Source of the DNA: Microbispora siamensis
GTDB taxonomy: Bacteria > Actinomycetota > Actinomycetes > Streptosporangiales > Streptosporangiaceae
DNA length: 64,000 nucleotides
Direction: 5' to 3'
NCBI RefSeq assembly: GCF_016863095.1
Contig: NZ_BOOF01000002.1
Coordinates: 241,309 to 305,308, forward strand
Position 1 is the first letter of the stretch. Each line of letters begins with the position of its first letter. The position numbers and the translations under genes are program-made. Below, piece by piece: positions 18,134 to 26,339 of this stretch. A model generated the notes under the pieces. It worked only from the letters and a program-made list of their open reading frames with translations, did no database searches and was not told where the DNA came from.

Positions 18134-18280
18134 GGACGGTTTTCCCTCCGAGCACGGACAACCGGCCATGCACGACCAGGTGGGGACCCTGACCGTCCTT
18201 CTCCCACGTGCATGGAAATCTGAAGGGAAGATTCACATACCAGCGGAAGCCCCGTCAATAGTTTGGCGTCCAGACAAATT

Positions 18281-18292
18281 GCAACCGGTTTC
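18281..18292. promoter_or_regulatory. GCAACCGGTTTC, LacI-family-type palindrome
   Basis: Near-perfect palindrome centred on CCGG with an AACCGGTT core. It lies 148 bp before the xyloglucanase start and 44 bp before the patatin-like gene. The form matches LacI/GalR-family operators, which often control glycoside hydrolases in actinomycetes. No LacI gene is in the window. Confidence 0.4.
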
Positions 18293-18335
18293 ACCACGTC
18301 CCGGGCACACACTCCCGTGGAACATAATTCTGGAC

Positions 18336-19163
18336 ATGACTACTGCTCTCGTGCTCGGCGGCGGAGGAGTCGCCGGCATCGCCTGGGAGGCGGGGATCGT
18401 CACCGGCCTGCGCCGTCACGGCGTGGACCTGGGGACGGCGGACCGGATCATCGGCACCTCGGCCGGGTCGGTCGTCGGCACGCTGGTGGCCACCGGCGCC
18501 GACCTGGAGGAGGCGATCGCCCACCAGGCCGAGGTGGACACCGGCCCGCCCCCGGCCATCGACCACATGGACGAGGTCATGCAGGCGTTCGCCATCATGT
18601 TCGACCCGAACCTCGACCGGCGGGAGGCCCGGCGCCGGGTCGGTCAGATGGCCCTGGCGGCCAGGGTCGACCACTACGCCGAGCGGCTCGCGGCGGTCGG
18701 CGAACGGCTCCCGGTGAAGGAGTGGCCCGAGCGCGAGCTGCTCATCACCAGCGTGGACGCGGCCACCGGCGAGTTCGTCGTGTGGGACCGGTCCTCCGGC
18801 GCGCCGCTGGTGCTCGCCGTCGCGTCGAGCTGCGCGGTGCCGATGGTCTTCCCGCCCGTGGAGATCAACGGCCGCAGGTACGTGGACGGCGGGGTCCGCT
18901 CGGCGACCAACGCCGACCTCGCGGAGGGCGCCCGCGCGCTCGTGGTGCTCGAACCGCTCGGCAACCTGACCCCCCGGGCCGTCCTCGATGCCGAGATGGC
19001 GAAGGCGGGCGCGGCCGCGTCGTACGTCGTCCACCCCGACACGGCGTCGGTCGCGGTGTTCGGCGAGAACGTCCTCGACCCGGCCCTGTGGGGACCGGCC
19101 TTCGCGGCGGGGCTCGACCAGGCCGCCGCCCTCGTCGAGCCGATCGCCGCCGTCTGGTCCTGA
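18336..19163 (+). CDS. Patatin-like phospholipase
   Basis: 275-residue patatin-family lipid acyl hydrolase with a Ser-Asp dyad. Motifs are LVLGGGGVAGIAWEAG (oxyanion glycine loop, residues ~5-20), IIGTSAGSVVG (GxSxG nucleophile, ~43-53) and YVDGGVRSATNADL (DGG catalytic Asp, ~188). There is no signal peptide. The ATG starts directly before the glycine loop, which fixes the start. Divergent from the xyloglucanase gene and followed by a strong hairpin terminator. Confidence 0.9.
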   Translation: MTTALVLGGGGVAGIAWEAGIVTGLRRHGVDLGTADRIIGTSAGSVVGTLVATGADLEEAIAHQAEVDTGPPPAIDHMDEVMQAFAIMFDPNLDRREARRRVGQMALAARVDHYAERLAAVGERLPVKEWPERELLITSVDAATGEFVVWDRSSGAPLVLAVASSCAVPMVFPPVEINGRRYVDGGVRSATNADLAEGARALVVLEPLGNLTPRAVLDAEMAKAGAAASYVVHPDTASVAVFGENVLDPALWGPAFAAGLDQAAALVEPIAAVWS

Positions 19164-19203
19164 CGCCTGCCGCGCCGTTCCCCCCGGTGACGCGGTCATG
19201 AGC

Positions 19204-19241
19204 GGGCGGCCGGTACGGGAGCCCTCCCGCGCCGGCCGCCC
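19204..19241. terminator. Strong two-tier hairpin terminator
   Basis: GGGCGGCCGG (19204-19213) pairs with CCGGCCGCCC (19232-19241). Inside it GGGAG (19217-19221) pairs with CTCCC (19224-19228). It lies 40 bases after the patatin stop and before the end of the convergent DUF2795 gene, so it may serve both. Confidence 0.7.
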
Positions 19242-19292
19242 GATGCCGGGACCGGTCTCTCACCGGCCCCCTTTCTCACGGGCCCTCTTCAC

Positions 19293-19490
19293 TCACCGGG
19301 CCTCGGTGACCGCCTTGCTGACCGCGTTGGGGCCGTCGTACTGCCGGTCCGGGATGCGTTCCAGCGCGTCGATGACGTTGTCGTCCGCGCCCTGGTCGCG
19401 GGCCGTGCGGATCAGGTCCGACTTGCCGGCCGGGTAGTCGACGCCCTTCAGGTGCTTCTGCATCTGGATCGGGTTCGGTGCGTCGGCCAT
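19293..19490 (-). CDS. DUF2795 protein
   Basis: 65-residue protein wholly composed of a DUF2795 domain: NPIQMQKHLKGVDYPAGKSDLIRTARDQGADDNVIDALERIPDRQYDGPNAV. The LxGVDYPAxKxxLIxxAxxxGA pattern and the final LPDR-like segment are diagnostic. GGGAGG lies before the ATG. Function unknown in the family, which is widespread in actinobacteria and often stress- or stationary-phase-associated. Confidence 0.85.
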   Translation of the reverse strand: MADAPNPIQMQKHLKGVDYPAGKSDLIRTARDQGADDNVIDALERIPDRQYDGPNAVSKAVTEAR

Positions 19491-19680
19491 GACGTGCCTC
19501 CCTTCCTCGGTGTTCCTCCTGCTCTCCCTCGCCTACCCGGTCGCTCCCCCGTCACTCGGGACTCCGGCGCGTACGTCACCCGATTGGGCTTTGCAGCGCC
19601 CTCACCTGCGGTTTTGTCACGATTGGGTATACGGGGGCCAAGTTTGTGAAACGACGAGACCTACGGGTAGCTGGCATCGC

Positions 19681-21354
19681 GTGCCTGATGCCCAATTGCT
19701 GGCCGCACAGGATCTGCGGCTCGACGTCAACGTTCTGGACTACGTGATCCTCGCCCTGTACTTCCTCGTGGTACTGGGAATCGGCTTCGCCGCCAAACGG
19801 GCCGTACGGACGAGTCTGGACTTCTTCCTTTCGGGCCGCGCACTCCCCGCCTGGATCACCGGCCTGGCCTTCATGTCCGCCAACCTCGGCGCCACCGAGG
19901 TCCTCGGCATGGCGGCGAACGGCGCGCAGTACGGTGCGATGACCCTGCACTACTACTGGATCGGCGCGGTCCCCGCCATGGTGTTCCTCGGCATCGTGAT
20001 GATGCCGTTCTACTACCGGTCCAAGGTGCACAGCGTCCCGGAGTTCATGCGCCGCCGCTTCAACGGGGCGACCCAGCTGCTCAACGCCGGCACCTTCGCC
20101 GTCGCGCAGATCCTCATCGCCGGGATCAACCTGTACGCGCTGGCGCTCATCATGGACGCCATGCTCGGCTGGCCGCTGTGGCTGTCCATCATCGTGTCGG
20201 CCGCGATCGTGCTGGCGTACATCACCCTCGGCGGCCTGTCCTCGGCGATCTACAACGAGGTCATGCAGTTCTTCGTGATCGTCGCCGGGCTCGTGCCGGT
20301 GGTGATCATCGGCCTGACCCGGGTCGGCGGCTTCTCCGGCCTCGGCGAGAAGGTCAAGCAGAGCGTGCTCGGCGAGGGCGGGCTGCACACCTGGGCGCAC
20401 ACCGCCGGCACCGACAACCCGCTCAACGCCAACTGGATCGGCCTGGTCTTCGGCCTCGGCTTCGTGCTGTCCTTCGGCTACTGGACCACGAACTTCGCCG
20501 AGGTCCAGCGCGCGCTGTCGGCCCGCAACACCAACGCCGCCCGGCTGACCCCGATCGTCGCGGCCTATCCGAAGCTCGTGATCCCGATCGTCACCGTGAT
20601 CCCCGGTCTCGTCGCGGTCGTGCTGTTCGGCAACCTCGGCAAGGACGGCGGGCCGACGTACAACGAGGCGATCCCGCTGCTCATGAACGAGTTCCTGCCC
20701 AACGGCGTGCTCGGCGTCGCGGTGACCGGCCTGCTCGCGTCGTTCATGGCCGGCATGGCCGCCAACATCAGCGGCTTCAACACGGTCTTCACCCAGGACA
20801 TCTGGAAGGCGCACATCAACGGCGACCACCCCGACGAGTGGTACGTGCGGCTCGGCCGCATCGCCACCGTGGTCGGCGTCCTCGCCGGAATCGGCACGGC
20901 GTTCATCGCCGCCGGGTTCGGCAACATCATGAACTACCTGCAGTCGCTGTTCTCGTTCTTCAACGCCCCGCTGTTCGCGACGTTCATCATCGGCCTGTTC
21001 TGGCGGCGGATGACCGCCTGGGCGGGCTTCTGGGGCCTGCTGACCGGCACCGTGTGCGCCTTCGCCTCGTACATCCTCTACAAGGCGGGCGTGTTCGACT
21101 TCGGCACCGAGCTGAACGCGAGCTTCTGGGGCGCCGGCATCGCCTTCGTGGTCGACGCGATCGTCTCCGTCGTGGTCACGCTCGCCACCACCCCCAAGCC
21201 GGAGAGCGAGCTGCGCGGGCTCGTCTACGGCCTGAGCGACGCGTCCGTCGCCGACGACGCGCTGGCGGGAGACACCGCCTGGTACCGCTCCCCCGTGATC
21301 CTCGGCGCCGGGGCGGTGGTCCTCGCCGCGGCGTTCTACCTGCCCTTCCTGTAG
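19681..21354 (+). CDS. Sodium:solute symporter (SSS family)
   Basis: 557-residue permease with about 13-14 membrane helices. Family marks are DYVILALYFLVVLGIGF (helix 1), FFLSGRALPAWITGLAFMSANLGATEVLGMAANGA (the Na+-site region), YYRSKVHSVPEFMRRRFNG, and AGMAANISGFNTVFTQDIWKAHI, a signature of the sugar-type SSS branch (SglT/YidK-like). The GTG at 19681 is used because upstream sequence is not hydrophobic or conserved; its ribosome site is weak. The substrate is probably a sugar or other polyol. It is followed after 9 bases by a small membrane protein, forming an operon. Confidence 0.88.
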   Translation: MPDAQLLAAQDLRLDVNVLDYVILALYFLVVLGIGFAAKRAVRTSLDFFLSGRALPAWITGLAFMSANLGATEVLGMAANGAQYGAMTLHYYWIGAVPAMVFLGIVMMPFYYRSKVHSVPEFMRRRFNGATQLLNAGTFAVAQILIAGINLYALALIMDAMLGWPLWLSIIVSAAIVLAYITLGGLSSAIYNEVMQFFVIVAGLVPVVIIGLTRVGGFSGLGEKVKQSVLGEGGLHTWAHTAGTDNPLNANWIGLVFGLGFVLSFGYWTTNFAEVQRALSARNTNAARLTPIVAAYPKLVIPIVTVIPGLVAVVLFGNLGKDGGPTYNEAIPLLMNEFLPNGVLGVAVTGLLASFMAGMAANISGFNTVFTQDIWKAHINGDHPDEWYVRLGRIATVVGVLAGIGTAFIAAGFGNIMNYLQSLFSFFNAPLFATFIIGLFWRRMTAWAGFWGLLTGTVCAFASYILYKAGVFDFGTELNASFWGAGIAFVVDAIVSVVVTLATTPKPESELRGLVYGLSDASVADDALAGDTAWYRSPVILGAGAVVLAAAFYLPFL

Positions 21355-21363
21355 GAGGTTCGC

Positions 21364-21603
21364 ATGGCCGCCCCACAACGGCTCTTCGACATCCGCCGCG
21401 TGATCGGTGGTCTGTTCCTGGTGTACGGACTGATCCTCACGGTCACCGGGCTGTTCGACAGCGCCCAGGAGATCCAGAAGGCGGAGGGCATCCGCATCAA
21501 CCTGTGGACGGGCATCGCGATGCTCGTCGTCGGAGGCGCGTTCCTGCTCTGGGAACGCCTGCGCCCGTCCGACGGCCCCGCCCCCTCCGACGAGGAGGAG
21601 TGA
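21364..21603 (+). CDS. Small two-helix membrane protein in symporter operon
   Basis: 79-residue protein with two hydrophobic helices (VIGGLFLVYGLILTVTGLF; LWTGIAMLVVGGAFLLWERL) and a short acidic tail. AGGAGG spans the end of the symporter gene. The family is unnamed, but similar small proteins commonly follow SSS genes in actinomycetes, suggesting an accessory role. No further function can be read. Confidence 0.75.
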   Translation: MAAPQRLFDIRRVIGGLFLVYGLILTVTGLFDSAQEIQKAEGIRINLWTGIAMLVVGGAFLLWERLRPSDGPAPSDEEE

Positions 21604-21618
21604 ACCGGTTCTTCCCCG

Positions 21619-21647
21619 GCCGCGGTCGCACCCGGTGCGACCGCGGC
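21619..21647. terminator. Bidirectional hairpin terminator
   Basis: A perfect 13-bp stem, GCCGCGGTCGCAC / GTGCGACCGCGGC with a CCG loop, is followed by CTCTTCTATT. It separates the convergent symporter operon and TetR gene. Confidence 0.8.
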
Positions 21648-21651
21648 TCTT

Positions 21652-22332
21652 CTATTCCGGCGATTCGCTGGAGGCCGGGCGGCGGCGCCGGGGCATCCGC
21701 AGGGTGAGCAGCCGGGCGCGCGGCGCCACCCGCGCCGCCAGGCCGAACAACGCCTCGGTCCGCGTACGGTCCGCGTCGAGGTGCGTGAACAGGTTGACGC
21801 CCAGGTAGAAGGTGATCGCGGCGTACGCCACGTCGCGCGGGGGCAGGAGCCGGGCCAGCGGAGAGCCGCCGATCACCCGCTCGAGCGTCTGTTCCACGAA
21901 GTCGATCCATGGGTCGGCCCGCTTGACGATCTCGGCGCGTAGCTCGGGGCGGGCGATGCTGGCGCCGACCAGCTCGGAGAAGAGCGTGATGTGCCCGCCC
22001 TCGATGTCGGCCCTGTAGACGCGGGTGGCGGCCTCCACCAGCTCCTCCAGCGTCGTGGCCCCCGCGACGGTCTCCCGATGGGCCCGCATGCGCTCCTCCG
22101 ACGAGCGGTCGAGGGCGGCCAGCAGCAGCGGGTCGACGCCGCCGAAGTGGTAGAAGACCAGCGCCGAGTTGACGCCCGCCGCCTTCGCGATCGTCCGGGC
22201 GCTCGTGCCCGCGTACCCCTGGGTCTTCAGCGTCTCCGCGGCCGCCTCGATGAGCCGGTCGCGCGTCTCCGCGCCCGAGTCCCGCCGTGTCGTCAACCCG
22301 CCTCCCTTGACAGCGCCCTCGATCCTCATCAT
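21652..22332 (-). CDS. TetR-family transcriptional repressor
   Basis: Up to 226 residues. The TetR_N helix-turn-helix lies near the N terminus: RDRLIEAAAETLKTQGYAGTSARTIAKAAGVNSALVFYHFGG. The ligand domain follows; LVEAATRVYRADIEGGHITLFSELVGA and WIDFVEQTLERVI resemble TetR_C families seen beside membrane or efflux genes. Two adjacent ATGs at 22332/22329 lie within 5 bases of the operator and have no ribosome site, implying leaderless translation. An in-frame TTG at 22296 has GGGAGG four bases upstream and may be the true start. Divergent from the membrane-protein operon it probably represses. Confidence 0.88.
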   Translation of the reverse strand: MMRIEGAVKGGGLTTRRDSGAETRDRLIEAAAETLKTQGYAGTSARTIAKAAGVNSALVFYHFGGVDPLLLAALDRSSEERMRAHRETVAGATTLEELVEAATRVYRADIEGGHITLFSELVGASIARPELRAEIVKRADPWIDFVEQTLERVIGGSPLARLLPPRDVAYAAITFYLGVNLFTHLDADRTRTEALFGLAARVAPRARLLTLRMPRRRRPASSESPE

Positions 22333-22336
22333 ACGG

Positions 22337-22354
22337 TTTAATCAGTCGATTAAA
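22337..22354. promoter_or_regulatory. TetR operator TTTAATC-N4-GATTAAA
   Basis: Perfect 7-bp inverted repeat with a 4-bp spacer, strikingly AT-rich in this genome. It lies between the TetR gene and the operon starting at 22377, so it could control both directions. Confidence 0.7.
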
Positions 22355-22376
22355 TCCTTCGCTCAAGGAGCGCCGT

Positions 22377-23258
22377 ATGGAGTCGGAAAACCCGGGGCGG
22401 CCCCGGCTCGTGCTTGTCGTGACGCTGGCCGGGCTGTTCGCCGCCTACCTGCTCTACGAGGTGCTCCACGCGGGCCATCTGGAGCAGACCTCGCTGTTCT
22501 ACGTGGGGATCCCCGCGGCCATCGCGATCACCGTGGCGATCACGGCGCGGCCGAAGAGCGCCACCGGCATGGCCATGGCCACGATCACGGTCGGGCTCGC
22601 GCTGGCCGGGCCGCTGCTCGGCGAGGGCGTCGTCTGCCTGCTGATGTCGGCACCGCTCTTCTACTTCGTCGGCCTGCTCGTGGGCGTCTCGATCGACTAC
22701 GCGCGCCGCAGGGGCGGGCACGCCGTGGCCGTCGCCGCCCCGCTGCTCCTGGTCGCCCTGCTCGAAGGCGCGACGCCGTTCACCTCGCTGCCGCGCGACG
22801 AGGAGGTCACGGCGGTCGCCACGGCGGCGCGGGACACCGACATCGAAGCCGCCCTGGCCCGCCCCCCCGCCTTCGGCCCGGTCACCTCGTCGTTGCTGCG
22901 GCTCGGCTTCCCCCGGCCGCTCGGATCGGAGGGGCGGGGACTCGCCGTCGGGGACACCCGGACGATCACCTTCACGCCCCGGCGGTCCTTCGGGATCAAC
23001 GCCCCGCTGGAGCCGCGCGCCATGACGCTGCGCGTCGCCGAGCGCGCCCCCGGCCGGGCGGTCTTCCGGGTGGAGCGCGACACGACCCTCGCCCGGTGGA
23101 TGGACCTGCGCGAGGCCGAGTTCCGCTGGCGGGGACGACGCCTCGAAGTGACCTTCCGCTACCGGCGCACCTTCGACCCGGGCTGGTACTTCGGGCCGCT
23201 CCAGCGGTACGCCGCGACGCAGGCGGCCGGCTACCTCGCCGCGACCTTCACCTCGTGA
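22377..23258 (+). CDS. Membrane protein with C-terminal SRPBCC-like domain
   Basis: 293 residues. The N-terminal ~130 hold four hydrophobic helices (LVLVVTLAGLFAAYLLYEVL; LFYVGIPAAIAITVAI; MAMATITVGLALAGPLL; VVCLLMSAPLFYFVGLLVGV). The remaining ~150 resemble an SRPBCC/polyketide-cyclase-like fold, with VGDTRTITFTP and the terminal RYAATQAAGYLAATF helix, but similarity is weak. AAGGAG lies 6 bases before the ATG. Its stop overlaps the next gene's start as GTGA. Probably TetR-controlled; function unknown. Confidence 0.7.
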   Translation: MESENPGRPRLVLVVTLAGLFAAYLLYEVLHAGHLEQTSLFYVGIPAAIAITVAITARPKSATGMAMATITVGLALAGPLLGEGVVCLLMSAPLFYFVGLLVGVSIDYARRRGGHAVAVAAPLLLVALLEGATPFTSLPRDEEVTAVATAARDTDIEAALARPPAFGPVTSSLLRLGFPRPLGSEGRGLAVGDTRTITFTPRRSFGINAPLEPRAMTLRVAERAPGRAVFRVERDTTLARWMDLREAEFRWRGRRLEVTFRYRRTFDPGWYFGPLQRYAATQAAGYLAATFTS

Positions 23259-24595
23259 TCACGGACATGGTGTCCACCGGCCCCGTGACGGCGGACTCCG
23301 CGATCGGGCTCCTGCGCGGCGCGGCCCTGTTCGGCCCGCTCGCCGCCGTCCTGGTCGCGGCCGCCGTACGCCGCCCGTCCGAGCGGGCGATCGCCGCCAT
23401 GATCCTCGCGACGGCCTGGAACCTGCTCGTCCTCGCCCTGGTCAACGTGATCGCGGTGCGGGCCGGCTGGTGGTCCTTCTCCGCCCGGGGCGCGGTGGTG
23501 GAGGGCGTCCCGGTGGACCTGCTGCTCGGCTGGGCGCTGCTGTGGGGGGCGCTGCCCGCGCACGCGGCCCGCCGCCTGCCGCTCCCGCTGACCGTCCTCG
23601 CGCTCACCTGGCTGGACCTCGCGTTCATGCCCCTGGCCCGTCCGCTCGTACGGCTCGGCGGCGACTGGCTGTACGGCGAGGCGCTCGCGGTGGCGCTCAG
23701 CCTGGTGCCCGGCCTCCTGCTCGCCCGCTGGACCACCCGCGGCGTACGCCTGGGCGGGCGGGCCACGCTGCAGGCGGTGCTCGCGGGCGGGCTCATGCTC
23801 GGGCTGCCGGTCGCGCTCACCGGGGTGTGGCGGCAGCCCGGCTGGCTCGCGGGCCTCGGCGTCCAGGTGCTGGCCGCGCCGCTGACGCTCGGCCTGGCGG
23901 CCGTCCGGGAGTTCGCGGCGGCGGGCGGCACGCCGCTGCCGTACGACGCGCCGCGCCGCCTCGTCACCAGCGGGCCGTACGCGTACGTGCGCAACCCGAT
24001 GCAGGTGTCGATGACGGCGAGCTACCTGCTCCTGGGCCTGCTGGACGTCCGCTTCCTGGCGGCGGCGGGCGTGACCGTCGCGTACGGCGCCGGGCTCGCG
24101 GCGTGGCACGAGGGTGAGCAGCTCGCCGGCCGCTTCGGCGGCGCGTGGGCCGCCTACCGGTCCGCCGTGCGGGCCTGGCTGCCCCGGCTGCGGCCCTCCC
24201 CCGCCATGGCGGAGGCGGTCGTCCACGTGTCGGCGACGTGCGGGCAGTGCGCGCCCGTCGGCAGGTGGATCCTGCGCCACGCCCCGGTCGCCCTCCGGGT
24301 GCGCCCGGCGGAGGAACATCCCCGGGGCCTGCGCCGGATGACGTACGAGCGCGCGGACGGGCTGCGGGCCGAGGGGGTGGCGGCCCTCGCCCACGCCGCC
24401 TCGCACCTCCATCTCGGCTGGGCGCTCGCCGGATGGGTCCTGCTGCTGCCCGGCCTGGGCTGGTTCGCCCAACTGTGCGCCGACGCCTTCGGGGCCGGGC
24501 CGCGAAGCGTGCCGTCCTGGCCCGCCGAACGGGGGACGGACGAGAACGGCTTCACCGAGCCCGCGGACGCGGCAAACCGGCGCCGCGTCCCGTGA
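23255..24595 (+). CDS. Isoprenylcysteine methyltransferase-like membrane protein with DCC-type thiol domain
   Basis: 446 residues starting with GTG that overlaps the previous stop. It has about eight membrane helices. A phospholipid/isoprenylcysteine O-methyltransferase (PEMT/ICMT) signature is present around residues 232-310: RRLVTSGPYAYVRNPMQVSM, then AWHEGEQLAGRFGGAWAAYRSAVRAWLPR. After it, VSATCGQCAPVGRWILRHAP and the RPAEEHPRGLRRMTYE segment resemble a DCC-family CxxC thiol-disulfide domain. The two-domain fusion is unusual. It is predicted to methylate a lipid or prenylated substrate at the membrane, with unknown partner. Confidence 0.72.
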   Translation: MITDMVSTGPVTADSAIGLLRGAALFGPLAAVLVAAAVRRPSERAIAAMILATAWNLLVLALVNVIAVRAGWWSFSARGAVVEGVPVDLLLGWALLWGALPAHAARRLPLPLTVLALTWLDLAFMPLARPLVRLGGDWLYGEALAVALSLVPGLLLARWTTRGVRLGGRATLQAVLAGGLMLGLPVALTGVWRQPGWLAGLGVQVLAAPLTLGLAAVREFAAAGGTPLPYDAPRRLVTSGPYAYVRNPMQVSMTASYLLLGLLDVRFLAAAGVTVAYGAGLAAWHEGEQLAGRFGGAWAAYRSAVRAWLPRLRPSPAMAEAVVHVSATCGQCAPVGRWILRHAPVALRVRPAEEHPRGLRRMTYERADGLRAEGVAALAHAASHLHLGWALAGWVLLLPGLGWFAQLCADAFGAGPRSVPSWPAERGTDENGFTEPADAANRRRVP

Positions 24596-24634
24596 CCGGC
24601 CGTCGCCCGCTCGGGGCGACCGTGCATGGGCGAG

Positions 24635-25651
24635 TCAGTGCGGACGCGCGCCCTGCCCGCGGGCACTCCCGGGGGCGGGCGCCTCGCGAGCCGTGGCCTT
24701 CGTGACCACGGCGGGCGCGACCAGCACCGCCGGGATCGAAACCGTCGTCCCGTTGGACACGACGGCCGTGCCGTACACGGTCCTGCCACCCGCGACCTCG
24801 ACCGCCAGTCTGGCGGCGGCCGACGCCTCGGCCGCGACGTCGGTACGCACGGTGGCGGTCTGCATGCCGGCCCTGACACGCCCCAGCGCCGCGGGCCGCC
24901 CGCCATGCCCGATCAGCGGCACCCCCGCCATTCCCGCCCGTGCCATCTCGGCCGCGACGGCCTCCGCCACCGCGTCGCTCGCGCAGCACACGCCCGCCAC
25001 CTTCGCGGCCCCGCCGAGCGCGGCGACCGCCGCCGCCACCTCGCGTACGGCCTCGTCCGGTCGCGTCAGGTCCCGTTCCCAGCCGATCCTCACCCGGCCG
25101 TCGAGCACGGCGTGCAGGGCCCGCTTCACCGTCGCGGCGTACGGGTCCGTGGCGGGGCCGTTGAGGAGCAGCACCGGCCCCGCGCCCTTCATGGCGCCGA
25201 GCAGGGCCAGCGCCTGCTCCCGCCCGACGCGCGCGGGGTCCGTCGCCACGTAGGCGTCCACCGGCCCGTTCGCGAGCCGGTCGTACGCGACGACCTTCGC
25301 CCCGGACAGCTTGGCCCTGGCCACCCAAGGGGCGGCGGCCTCGGGATCCACCGCGCCGAGGACCAGCACCCGCACCCCGTCGGCCAGCATCCGGCCGATC
25401 TGCCGCCCCTGCCTGGCCCGGTCGCCCGCGGCGTTCGCGTACTGGACATGGCAGCGCGGGCAGAGGGACGACAGCGCCCGCGTGAACAGAGGCCGGTCGG
25501 GTCCCTCGCCGGGAAGCAGCAGGCCGACGGTGAAGCCGTCCCGCACGTCGCCGACCGCTCCGAGTTCCGCTCCCGGCTGCCGCCCGCCCTGTCCGCAGGC
25601 GGGAAGGGACATCAGGAGAAGCACGCAGACGCCCGCCAGTCGTCTCCCCAC
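24635..25651 (-). CDS. Sugar-binding lipoprotein (type 1 periplasmic-binding fold)
   Basis: 338 residues with a lipoprotein signal (MGRRLAGVCVLLLMSLPACGQGG; the Cys of LPAC is the lipidation site). The rest is a XylF/RbsB-like two-lobe fold: FTVGLLLPGEGPDRPLFTRAL, VRVLVLGAVDPEAAAPWVARAK, VVAYDRLANGPVDAYVATDPARVGREQ, LLLNGPATDPYAATVKRAL. It has GTG as start. No ABC permease or ATPase genes are next to it, so it is an orphan binding protein, probably for a xylose-like sugar. The LYNG..DPNA-type hinge motif appears here as LLNGPATDPYA. Confidence 0.8.
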   Translation of the reverse strand: MGRRLAGVCVLLLMSLPACGQGGRQPGAELGAVGDVRDGFTVGLLLPGEGPDRPLFTRALSSLCPRCHVQYANAAGDRARQGRQIGRMLADGVRVLVLGAVDPEAAAPWVARAKLSGAKVVAYDRLANGPVDAYVATDPARVGREQALALLGAMKGAGPVLLLNGPATDPYAATVKRALHAVLDGRVRIGWERDLTRPDEAVREVAAAVAALGGAAKVAGVCCASDAVAEAVAAEMARAGMAGVPLIGHGGRPAALGRVRAGMQTATVRTDVAAEASAAARLAVEVAGGRTVYGTAVVSNGTTVSIPAVLVAPAVVTKATAREAPAPGSARGQGARPH

Positions 25652-25891
25652 GGGGCACCCCCGATTCGTTGCGGAGCCACGTTTCGCAGAGCCGTCTTGT
25701 GGAGCGATGTCGCCTCATCTGTCACATACCCTGACATAGGCCCCATAACGCTTACTCCGGCAGCCCGACCCCACTGTGGACGATCATCCGCAGGACGATC
25801 GGGCGGGGATTACGCCCAGGGCCGAAGGCCGCCGCTCGCCTCCGCGCGCAGATCCCCTCACCCGCTAAGTTGTGAGAGACTCCACCATTGC

Positions 25892-25968
25892 GGGGCGGTA
25901 GCTCAGCCGGTCAGAGCATCGGACTCATAATCCGTGGGTCGTGGGTTCAAGTCCCACCCGCCCTACCA
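25892..25968 (+). tRNA. tRNA with CAU anticodon (probably elongator Met)
   Basis: A full cloverleaf is readable: 7-bp acceptor GGGGCGG/CCGCCCT (first pair G-U), D-stem GCTC/GAGC, anticodon loop CTCATAA giving anticodon CAU, and T-stem GTGGG/CCCAC with loop TTCAAGT. CCA is encoded. CAU could also be the lysidine-modified tRNA-Ile2, but that choice needs comparison with the genome's other CAU tRNAs. The genomic island begins just downstream. Confidence 0.92.
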
Positions 25969-25976
25969 CGTTTGAT

Positions 25977-25989
25977 CAGGGAAACCCTG
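25977..25989 (+). terminator. Short hairpin after the tRNA
   Basis: CAGGG-AAA-CCCTG begins 9 bases after the tRNA CCA end. Small, but placed as a tRNA terminator would be. Confidence 0.4.
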
Positions 25990-26018
25990 CCTGAGCTGCG
26001 GTTCCCTCATGGATCATG

Positions 26019-26071
26019 GGTTATTGCGCATGCAGCCGTAGGTCACCGAGAGCCGCCGTTTGCCGCCAGTC
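26019..26071 (+). repeat. Island boundary repeat, left copy
   Basis: 53 bp aligning without gaps to 34996-35048 with 8 mismatches. The core at 26031-26058 matches 27 of 28 bases (TGCAGCCGTAGG...CACCGAGAGCCGCCG). Both copies are on the same strand, 8,977 bp apart. This copy lies 50 bp after the tRNA and immediately before the first transposase remnant. Confidence 0.75.
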
Positions 26072-26079
26072 ACCGGATA

Positions 26080-26231
26080 CGCGGGATGACCACCGCGAGA
26101 TCCTCGGCCCGGACGTCACCCTCCGCCGAAGACGGCGCGGGCTGGCCGGCCTTCCTGCGCGGTCCGTCGCCCGCGGCCTCGCCGGAGTGGAACTGGTGGT
26201 CTCCGACTGCCATGCCGGACTGCGGGACGTC
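26080..26231 (+). pseudogene. IS256-family transposase remnant (central part), frameshifted
   Basis: Reads REILGPDVT in one frame, SAEDGAGWPAFLRG in the next, then VARGLAGVELVVSDCHAGLRD back in the first. This is the central DDE region of IS256-family transposases, normally continuous, broken here by at least two frameshifts. It is cut off after SDCHAGLRD at ~26231, where an oppositely oriented remnant begins. Confidence 0.75.
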
Positions 26232-26339
26232 CTGGATCATCGTGCGCAGCAGGTCCGGGCTCGCCGCAGCCAGGGTCTCCTCCAAGTACTCCCCGGCAGC
26301 CGGCACAATGTCATTGACGTCCCCTTCGTGTTGGTATGA
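26232..26339 (-). pseudogene. IS256-family transposase remnant (N-terminal part), inverted
   Basis: On the minus strand HEGDVNDIVPAAGEYLEE, TLAAASPDLLRTMIQ matches the start of IS256-family transposases (…ASPDLLRxMIxx). Homology stops at ~26232, exactly where the plus-strand remnant ends. Two IS256 relatives have therefore been joined head to head by deletion or inversion. Identification rests on family pattern only. Confidence 0.55.

Noticed and set aside
14855..18223. 1,122-codon plus-strand frame over the xyloglucanase
   Set aside because: Shadow of the GH74-CBM2 gene; the minus strand carries all recognisable motifs.
25892..25968. tRNA-Ile2 (lysidine) instead of tRNA-Met
   Set aside because: Anticodon alone cannot decide; the Met elongator reading is kept as the default, with the alternative noted.
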